Assembly (NCBI GenBank): GCA_050699835.1
Contig: JBOHFW010000132.1
Span: 1-12,628 of the forward strand
Source of the DNA: GCA-003244245 sp050699835
GTDB taxonomy: Bacteria; Actinomycetota; Actinomycetes; Mycobacteriales; Pseudonocardiaceae
Direction: 5' to 3'
Length of the DNA: 12,628 nt
Positions 6,104 through 11,487 of this stretch are shown here, piece by piece (within the stretch, counting starts at the first letter, position 1; each line of letters starts with the position of its first letter). The translations under genes were made by a program, and so were the position numbers. The notes under the pieces are model-generated. The model was given only the letters and a program-made list of their open reading frames with translations. It was not told the origin of the DNA and ran no database searches.

Positions 6104-7021
6104 GTGATCTCCCTGAGATTCGGCCAGGTTGCGTACCTCAGCCTGCCCGTCGGGCACCCGATTGGCCGTGGCGTGGGCACCGTCGGGCCGCGATGCTGGT
6201 ACGGGTCGTCGCCCGCAGGCCCAGAGGAGCGAATGTTCGAGCGTCGCCACAGCGTGCCGTCCGTGAGCAGGCTGTCGGATCTGTTGCTGGAGTTCGTACC
6301 CGATGCCAAGCAGGTCGTTGAGGGCGGCCTGCTGCAACCGATGGGGGAGATCCGCGCTCTGGTGAAGGGCAAGGTGGAGAAGGTGGTGCCGGCCCGGGGC
6401 GGCCCACCTGAGTCCCGCGCCGACCGGGAGAACTCTGGGCACACGTACAACCCGACCACGCCGGGCACGTTCACCCTCGGGGAGGGCTCCGCGGTGGTGA
6501 CGAACGCTTGGAAGTTCTCCCAGGTTGCGAACGGGACCGTGGTGCGGGACACGGGGACCGATGTCGAGTTCCAGCGCGCCGGGAAGTGGGTGTCCGTGCG
6601 GAGGCTCAAGATTCCGCTCACCCGAGGGGAGGTCCTCCTGCAGACGACGGTCGCGCTCGTCGCCCGGGACAGGGCAGACGGGGTGCTGACCCCGGCACAA
6701 GCGACGGAGGAGATCCGTAGGGCGAAGGCCGCGAGCGCATTTCACGCGCTACCACCGGAGTGGATCATTAACGACTTCGGGAAGGAGGGTTTCCGGCTCG
6801 AGGGCACCAAGGGCGACATCATCCACACCACGCCGGAGACCGACGACGCCAAGACCGCTGTACAGGAAAGCGACCTGACCCTGTCACACGGCTGCATCCA
6901 CATCCTCGCGGAGGACCGGCAGCAGCTCATCGAGAAGGGATACCTCCGCGGCGGCGTCAAGATCCGGGTCCATCCCTACGACCCCGTGCGCCTCAGCCGC
7001 TGGGGAAAGCGCCCGCCCTGA
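6104..7021 (+). CDS. L,D-transpeptidase (YkuD-like) domain protein, possible eCIS cargo
   Basis: The C-terminal ~90 residues carry an L,D-transpeptidase active site: GDIIHTTPE (H241) and, 23 residues later, SHGCIH (H262, catalytic C264). Enzymes of this family cross-link or modify peptidoglycan outside the membrane. The usual Arg two residues after the Cys (SHGCxR) is His266 here. There is no signal peptide or membrane segment, although the substrate is outside the cell, so export by another route, such as particle loading, is plausible. The first ~200 residues are not recognised. I chose the GTG at 6104 (GGGAG five bases upstream; about 82% third-position G/C over the first 44 codons), giving 305 residues. 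An ATG at 6233 (AGGAG three bases upstream, MFERRHSV) is a real alternative. Its last 99 bases are repeated at 2064-2162. The domain is clear; activity and cargo status are inferred. Confidence 0.7.
   Translation: MISLRFGQVAYLSLPVGHPIGRGVGTVGPRCWYGSSPAGPEERMFERRHSVPSVSRLSDLLLEFVPDAKQVVEGGLLQPMGEIRALVKGKVEKVVPARGGPPESRADRENSGHTYNPTTPGTFTLGEGSAVVTNAWKFSQVANGTVVRDTGTDVEFQRAGKWVSVRRLKIPLTRGEVLLQTTVALVARDRADGVLTPAQATEEIRRAKAASAFHALPPEWIINDFGKEGFRLEGTKGDIIHTTPETDDAKTAVQESDLTLSHGCIHILAEDRQQLIEKGYLRGGVKIRVHPYDPVRLSRWGKRPP
6144..6156 (+). promoter_or_regulatory. TGCCC-N3-GGGCA palindrome near the transpeptidase start
   Basis: TGCCCGTCGGGCA is a 13-base variant of the palindrome found upstream of three other genes, with one base fewer in the centre. 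It lies inside the coding frame if translation starts at 6104, but 76 bases upstream if it starts at 6233. It is listed only because of that resemblance; chance is possible. Confidence 0.25.
6923..7021 (+). repeat. 99-bp direct repeat shared with 2064-2162
   Basis: These last 99 bases of the transpeptidase gene recur in the same orientation at 2064-2162 with 8 differences. The two copies bracket about 4.8 kb that contains the giant cargo gene, the antitoxin stub and most of the transpeptidase gene. Confidence 0.9.
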
Positions 7022-7031
7022 GGCACGCACG

Positions 7032-7245
7032 GGTCAGCTCGTGGCCCAGACGGCCCTCTATGTCCTCCCGGACATCGCGAGCCAGCGATTCACCGGGACC
7101 CGGAGACCACATCGTGCACCGGCGAGCGCTCCTCCTCCAGCAGCGCCGCAGTGCCCGCGTTGCCGGCGGCCCGTTGCAGTCCCAGCAGGCCGTGGGGTCA
7201 CCGCGTCGAGCCCGGCCGGACAGCGCGGCCCGCATCTGGATCCGA
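7032..7245 (-). pseudogene. Frameshifted, internally deleted DUF4157 gene copy
   Basis: On the minus strand this region matches the intact DUF4157 gene from its QMRAALSG segment, through the leader (here GLLGLQRAAGNAGTAALLEE) and SPVHDVVSG, to DVREDIEGRLGH. Three small length changes (+1, -2 and +1 by my alignment) break the frame. In addition 153 bases, exactly 51 codons, are missing: GRLGH is joined directly to ELT of the HELTH motif. The junction lies in TCGTGG (7039-7044), which occurs at both ends of the corresponding segment in the intact gene (8511-8516 and 8664-8669), so the deletion used a 6-base microhomology. No start region or C-terminus remains. It is dead as a metalloprotease-like protein. 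Bases 7246-7367 hold nothing I recognise. Confidence 0.9.
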
Positions 7246-7367
7246 TCGTCGAGCGCCATGACGGACCCGACGGGTAGCTACCTGGACGGCCCGCGGTCAG
7301 CGTTGCTGGTGCCAGGGCGAGGTTCGCGCCGATGACCGGTCCGCGGAACATCAGGACCGGCAGCGCA

Positions 7368-7616
7368 TCAGGCCACCGTGCGCCCCAGCAGGTGTCGGTT
7401 CTTCGCGACCGAGCCGGGCAGGATGATGAAGTGGATCTGCCCGTCCTGATCAACTGCGGTGACCCGCACCACGGCCCGTCCGTTGGGGTTGCCAGCGAGC
7501 AGCATGACACCGGGACGGACGTGCGAGGGATCCCGAGCATCAGCGAGTGTCGACCAACCGAGCCCCTCGTCGTCCTGGGCGTTGAGATCGGCAGTGAGAT
7601 CGATGTCGAGGTCCAT
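7368..7616 (-). CDS. Hypothetical protein, 82 aa
   Basis: This protein of 82 residues starts at an ATG with an excellent ribosome site (AGGAGGTGA three bases upstream). It has an acidic N-terminus (MDLDIDLTADLNAQDDEGLG), then a compact, probably beta-rich part (HVRPGVMLLAG, RAVVRVTAVDQDGQIHFIIL) and a basic end (KNRHLLGRTVA). The pattern suggests a small beta-barrel or SH3-like fold. It lies 25 bases after the gene at 7642 and is probably in the same operon. I do not recognise the family. Its place between two DUF4157 copies suggests it belongs to the cargo island, as a chaperone, immunity protein or regulator, but the sequence does not decide among these. Confidence 0.7.
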   Translation of the reverse strand: MDLDIDLTADLNAQDDEGLGWSTLADARDPSHVRPGVMLLAGNPNGRAVVRVTAVDQDGQIHFIILPGSVAKNRHLLGRTVA

Positions 7617-7641
7617 TGCTCACCTCCTAGCGTCGCCGAAC

Positions 7642-7884
7642 CTATCGGTCATGGTAAGGGTTGACCACGACTCTGTGCTCGCAGGAGCAGAGCACACCGA
7701 CACCGGATTCGAGGGCGTCGAACTCAATATCGTAGTGAGCAGGGTTGCGGCCGGTGGGTTGCAGTCGCATGCCGACCGTAAGCAGCGCGCCCACCCTCAA
7801 GAGGGTGAGGCGCTCGAAGCGGACAAGGGGAGGCCGTTGCGCGAGTTCATCGATGGTCGCCTCGTGAGCTGCGAAAACAGACAT
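7642..7884 (-). CDS. Hypothetical protein, 80 aa
   Basis: This 80-residue protein begins MSVFAAHEATIDELAQRPPL, continues VRFERLTLLRVGALLTVGMR and ends HRVVVNPYHDR. I place the start at the ATG at 7884, with GGGG about eight bases upstream. The frame continues to 7971, but the extra residues are less protein-like and have no ribosome site. It contains a CSCEH cluster near the C-terminus and no membrane segment. With the 82-residue gene 25 bases downstream it forms a two-gene unit. I do not recognise the family. A 7-bp hairpin (CACCCTC-AA-GAGGGTG) lies inside the coding region at 7792-7807 and is probably incidental. Confidence 0.65.
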   Translation of the reverse strand: MSVFAAHEATIDELAQRPPLVRFERLTLLRVGALLTVGMRLQPTGRNPAHYDIEFDALESGVGVLCSCEHRVVVNPYHDR

Positions 7885-8236
7885 TCCGTAGACCCCATAG
7901 ATGGAGTGATTTCGCCTTGCATCTGCACGTATGACCACGGCCTCCAAGTCACCACCGCACGAGAACATCATCGTCGTGGAGCGCGGCAGCGGGTCGGATA
8001 TGGCGCTGCTTCATCAGGCCATCGTCGCGCGCGGTACCGACAAACCCGGGGAAACGCCGGGCGGCCTGAAGCGCTCCGATGCTTGGGCTGGGTCTCGAGC
8101 GCCCGCCGAGGGACTCGGGTTAGCGGCGCAAGTCGTCCGACTACGGGGACATCGGTTGACCGAAAGCGCTACCCAGGAACGCCGTCGGGTTGGCCAGCGC
8201 CTGATTCACCAGCGACTCGACCGAAAGAGGGCCCGG
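7885..8236 (-). other. 352-base gap between DUF4157 and the 80-aa gene
   Basis: I see no convincing complete gene here. Directly after the DUF4157 stop, 31 further codons stay open in the same frame (8141-8236), with about 77% third-position G/C. A hairpin of 5 bp (CCCGG / CCGGG, 8045-8061) could be a weak terminator. No clear promoter is seen for the 80-residue gene. Confidence 0.4.
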
Positions 8237-8947
8237 CTAGCCCGCGGGCTCTTCTTCGAGCTCCTCGCCTTCGGCGCGCTGGACGAACGAGCCCTGCACG
8301 GGCTCTTCCTCCGGTTCCTCCTCTGCGGCCTGCCGCTGCACCTGAGCAGGCGCCGTGGCCGGGGCGGCGGGAGCAGGAGCGGCCATGGCGCGTTCCGCTG
8401 TTGTCGCGGCTTCGCGTTCGAACCGGTCAGAGGGGTCGCTCACGCTGATGCCGCCGGCCGTCGGTGTGCCGTCCACTGGGCCGTTGCGCTGCTGCACGAC
8501 GTGAGTCAGCTCGTGGGCCAGGGTCGTGCGGCCCTCGGGTGAACCCGGATCGAAGGCCGAGCGCTGGAAGACGATGTGCGAGCCCACTGTGTAGGCGTTC
8601 GCGTTGACCGACCTCGCCGACGCATCCGCGGTCTCATCGGAGTGCACCCGCACGTCCTGGAAGTCGTGGCCGAGACGACCTTCCATGTCCTCCCGGACAT
8701 CGTGGGCCAGCGGTTCACCGGACCCAGAGATGACGTCGTGCACCGGCGAGCGTTCCTCCTCCAGCAGCGCGGCGGTGCCCGCGTTGCCGACGGTCCGTTG
8801 CAGACCCAGCACGCCCTGCGGGGTCACCGCGTCGAGCCGCCCGGAGAGTGCGGCCCGCATCTGCAGTGCGGACTCGGGCTCCTCCAACCGCGCTGCCTTA
8901 GGCCGCAGCGACCCGCCGCAGACGTGATCTCGCTCATGATCGTGCAC
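8237..8947 (-). CDS. DUF4157 (eCIS core domain) protein with HELTH motif
   Basis: This 236-residue protein is typical of eCIS loci. I chose the GTG at 8947 because GAGGTGA lies five bases upstream and the product then begins MHDHERDH, as I recall for the family; a GTG at 8956 has no spaced ribosome site. Residues ~47-62 carry the leader GVLGLQRTVGNAGTAALL. Residues ~77-155 form the DUF4157 domain, with VRVHSDE, a VGSHIVFQ segment and the zincin-like AHELTHVVQQ (H145, E146, H149), followed by SDRFEREA (about 173-180), a likely further metal-site region. The tail is low-complexity, Ala/Pro then Glu-rich with VQR-type motifs. Such proteins are carried by, or mature the cargo of, contractile injection particles; peptidase activity is inferred. 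A broken paralogue lies at 7032-7245. A palindrome 95 bases upstream is shared with two other genes. Confidence 0.9.
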   Translation of the reverse strand: MHDHERDHVCGGSLRPKAARLEEPESALQMRAALSGRLDAVTPQGVLGLQRTVGNAGTAALLEEERSPVHDVISGSGEPLAHDVREDMEGRLGHDFQDVRVHSDETADASARSVNANAYTVGSHIVFQRSAFDPGSPEGRTTLAHELTHVVQQRNGPVDGTPTAGGISVSDPSDRFEREAATTAERAMAAPAPAAPATAPAQVQRQAAEEEPEEEPVQGSFVQRAEGEELEEEPAG

Positions 8948-9042
8948 TGCGCTCACCTCACCGCACGGTTTGGTACGAAGTCTCTCACCCAGGTGCGAAC
9001 AATGGGCAGGCGTAACCGTGCTCTTCTCGGTGCAGTCCGCCG

Positions 9043-9056
9043 TGCCCGAACGGGCA
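9043..9056 (-). promoter_or_regulatory. TGCCC-N4-GGGCA palindrome upstream of DUF4157
   Basis: Read in gene direction it is TGCCCGTTCGGGCA, 95 bases upstream of the DUF4157 start, almost the same distance as for the giant cargo gene (98). The rest of 8948-9182 holds no gene and no clear -10/-35 pair that I can see. The role as a shared operator is inferred from its recurrence. Confidence 0.45.
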
Positions 9057-9182
9057 GGGCACTGTCAGCCATTACGGCGGACTGGTGGGTTGGTGGGTCG
9101 TGCGTGTGCCACACCGAGGGCGGGATCCGGGCTCATGTATCCGATCAGCCCGGTGCGCCAAGTGTATGGTCGTGCCCTGGTC

Positions 9183-11276
9183 TCATCGGTTTGGCGGCAC
9201 GCCCGCAATGTGGAGGTTCTGCCAGAAAGCCTGGTTCGCCGTGGCCGTTGCGGCTGCGCCACCGGGTGAGGGCGCAAGCTCGAGGGGCGAGCCACCTGAT
9301 GATGGGTCGCCGGTCACGGAGACTTCGATCGTGCTGGCGCCGACAAACGCATCGAGGGACTCGTCGATCGGTATCTGTTGGCCCGGCTCCACAGTGCGCG
9401 TGAGGGCGAGCTGGCCACCGATCTTGACGGTGAACTGCACCGGTCCGGTGGCGCCGGCCTTCACCAGCCCGATCGTGACCATCAGGTGGTCACCTGAGAT
9501 GATCTTCTGGTCAGGGGAGAGCGTGAACAATCCAGTGATCGATTTAGTACCGGTGTTTGGCGGGATGGTACCGAGCACTTTGTTATTCGTCTTGCCCAGC
9601 AGGACGGCGCCCTGAGCGTCGGTCACGTTCCCAGGAAACGTCAGTGGCCCGGCGCTGCTCTTCCACTTCGCCTTGCTGGCCATGCCGACCAGGTCGGTTG
9701 CCGTCGGCACTGCGACGATGAGTATCACGCCCTGGGGATTGTTGGGGTCCTGGGTTGCCTCGATCACTTTGCCTGCCGCGTACTCGTTGCTGTGCTTGTT
9801 CCTGGTCTTGACGTTCCCCGGGCCAAGACTTGCGGCGATGGCGCTGGCGGACTTGCCTTGAAAATCAAGCAGTTGCTGTGGCGTCAGTTTGGTGTTCGGG
9901 CCTGACGACACAATCATTATCACTGGCTTCCTGAGGTCGGCCATCGTCCCCTGCCCAGGATTCGTTCGTATGACGCGACCCTTCTCGAGATCGTTCGGAA
10001 TCCGCTGGACATCGCCCACGGTGAAACCTTCCGCCATGAGCGCTGTCTTGGCCGTCTCCTCGATTAGGCTCTCAGTGTCCGGAACTATTTTTGGGCAGGG
10101 ATCAGCGCATTTTCCGAGCGAGATGAACAGCTTGACGGGATCCCCTTTTTTCCACCGCATTCCGCCCATCGGGTCGGTCTTGGTCCATTTTCCTTTTGGC
10201 ACCGTGTCCGACAGTTCTTTGAGTACCTGGGGGGTGTATTCCGCTTTCTTCAGTACATTGATGGCGGCGGTTTCGTCCAATGTGGTGTCGGTCGCCGGTA
10301 TTGTTGGCCCGCGGAGCCCGGACACGGCGAACAGGGCGATCGCGATGGCGATGAGTGCGAATGCTGCGGTGGGGATCCACCAGGGGAAGACGGCGGTCTG
10401 TTGCCGGGTGCCGTTGAGGGTGATCGGTGGGTGCGGGCCAGCTGGGGTCAGCACGGCGGAGAACGGGTGGCGCTGGGTGCGGCCGAACCAGCGGTGCGGG
10501 CCGTTGATCCGGACCGAGTAGTCGATGTTGGCCCCGGGCGGCAAGGTCGTCGCCCCTCCGGGGGGATTGAAGGTCAGCTCGCCGTCCTGGTCGCGGAAGG
10601 CGATCTCGGTGTTGACTGGCGAGTTGCCGTTGTTGGTCACGTTCACCCGGTGTCGGGCCGGTCGGCGGCCCCGGCTGACCTCGGGCCGCAGGATGGCCTT
10701 GAGCTCGACGAAGGGCGTGACGATGACCTGTCCGCGGGCGACGTCGATGACGTCGCCGTGAATCCCCGAGCGGGCCGCGATCTCGAAGGGGGCCACGCCG
10801 GCTGGGCTCTGTGGCCCGCGGACCGGCGCGAACCGTGCCACGGCGTGCTGCTCGTCGTCGGGGTAGACCGACAACGTGGTGGGCGAGATGGAGGTGAAGG
10901 AGGCAGCTGGGCCGCCCGGCATCAGCTGGAACTCCTCCACCCGGGTGCCGAGGTTGCGCACGGTCACCGTGGCGCTGACCTCGCCGCCCGGGTCGACGGT
11001 CAGCTCGGCGGGCTCGATCGTCACGCGGACGCCGCGTTTCTGCGGCGGGCTGGCCGGGGGTGTCGGCGCCCGGGGAATCTGCCCTGGGGGTGGGCTGGCC
11101 GATGGGTAGGCCGGCGCGGGCACCATCGGCTTCGTGTCGGGGGGCGGCGCCTGCCTAACCATCGGGGGCGGGGCACTTGCAGCGCTCGCCCAGCCCAGGT
11201 AGGTCCGGCACTCTGGGTTCGGGCAGAAGTCGACGGCGCCAGGGTTCGCGAGGCCGCACTTCGGGCAATCTCCCAC
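9183..11276 (-). CDS. Membrane protein: zinc ribbon, Ig-like part, one TM helix, PASTA-like repeats
   Basis: This protein of 697 residues starts at a GTG with GGGAGG seven bases upstream. Residues 4-23 form a zinc ribbon (CPKCG, then CPNPEC). Residues 35-80 are Pro-rich. Residues ~83-290 look like beta-sandwich domains of the COG1470 type (VTIEPAELTVDPGGEVSATV and VNVTNNGNSP). One membrane helix spans about 298-320. Residues ~330-525 resemble successive PASTA-type units (TAAINVLKKA, AKTALMAEGFTVGDVQRI, VIRTNPGQGT). The C-terminal ~150 residues look beta-rich and may bind carbohydrate. The likely topology is N-terminus in the cytoplasm and PASTA part outside, facing peptidoglycan. The AAA+ ATPase lies upstream in the same direction, 211 bases away. 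From memory, Streptomyces injection systems use a membrane protein (CisA) with a broadly similar plan, which suggests a docking or triggering role for the particle; homology to CisA is not shown here. Confidence 0.75.
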   Translation of the reverse strand: MGDCPKCGLANPGAVDFCPNPECRTYLGWASAASAPPPMVRQAPPPDTKPMVPAPAYPSASPPPGQIPRAPTPPASPPQKRGVRVTIEPAELTVDPGGEVSATVTVRNLGTRVEEFQLMPGGPAASFTSISPTTLSVYPDDEQHAVARFAPVRGPQSPAGVAPFEIAARSGIHGDVIDVARGQVIVTPFVELKAILRPEVSRGRRPARHRVNVTNNGNSPVNTEIAFRDQDGELTFNPPGGATTLPPGANIDYSVRINGPHRWFGRTQRHPFSAVLTPAGPHPPITLNGTRQQTAVFPWWIPTAAFALIAIAIALFAVSGLRGPTIPATDTTLDETAAINVLKKAEYTPQVLKELSDTVPKGKWTKTDPMGGMRWKKGDPVKLFISLGKCADPCPKIVPDTESLIEETAKTALMAEGFTVGDVQRIPNDLEKGRVIRTNPGQGTMADLRKPVIMIVSSGPNTKLTPQQLLDFQGKSASAIAASLGPGNVKTRNKHSNEYAAGKVIEATQDPNNPQGVILIVAVPTATDLVGMASKAKWKSSAGPLTFPGNVTDAQGAVLLGKTNNKVLGTIPPNTGTKSITGLFTLSPDQKIISGDHLMVTIGLVKAGATGPVQFTVKIGGQLALTRTVEPGQQIPIDESLDAFVGASTIEVSVTGDPSSGGSPLELAPSPGGAAATATANQAFWQNLHIAGVPPNR

Positions 11277-11376
11277 GGCGGCGCCTCCCTTCCGGAGCTG
11301 CCGTACCCCCCGAACTGCCCGCTCGGTGAGCTGATAGGTCCCGTCGAACTCCTCAGCCCATTGTCCGAACTGGTTG

Positions 11377-11391
11377 CCCTACAGTGCAGGG
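11377..11391 (-). promoter_or_regulatory. Near-perfect 15-bp palindrome CCCTGCACTGTAGGG
   Basis: On the minus strand CCCTGCACTGTAGGG pairs at every position except one around a central base. It lies about 100 bases upstream of the membrane protein's start, downstream of the TGCCC-type palindromes in the direction of transcription. It could be a binding site or a small hairpin in the leader; no T-run follows. Confidence 0.3.
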
Positions 11392-11423
11392 TGCCCCGGT
11401 GAACCCTGCCGGTCCGTGATCGG

Positions 11424-11437
11424 TGCCCGATCGGGCA
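11424..11437 (-). promoter_or_regulatory. TGCCC-N4-GGGCA palindrome upstream of the membrane protein gene
   Basis: TGCCCGATCGGGCA is perfectly palindromic and extends to 16 bp (11423-11438, GTG...CAC). It lies 147 bases upstream of the membrane protein's GTG and 50 bases after the AAA+ stop. It is the third member of the shared motif. Confidence 0.5.
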
Positions 11438-11448
11438 CTACGCCTGAC

Positions 11449-11458
11449 CCCGATCGGG
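11449..11458 (-). promoter_or_regulatory. Second CCCGATCGGG core, 23 bp from the first
   Basis: CCCGATCGGG repeats the ten central bases of the palindrome at 11424-11437. The two centres are 23 bp apart, roughly two helical turns, so the pair could bind two protein dimers on nearly the same face of the DNA. Confidence 0.35.
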
Positions 11459-11487
11459 TACTGTCGGTGGATACAGCGGGTTAGCGG

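Noticed and set aside
8576..9403. Plus-strand frame across the DUF4157 gene and the following gap
   Set aside because: It is the complement of the DUF4157 gene and of the membrane protein's 3' end, with no protein character of its own.
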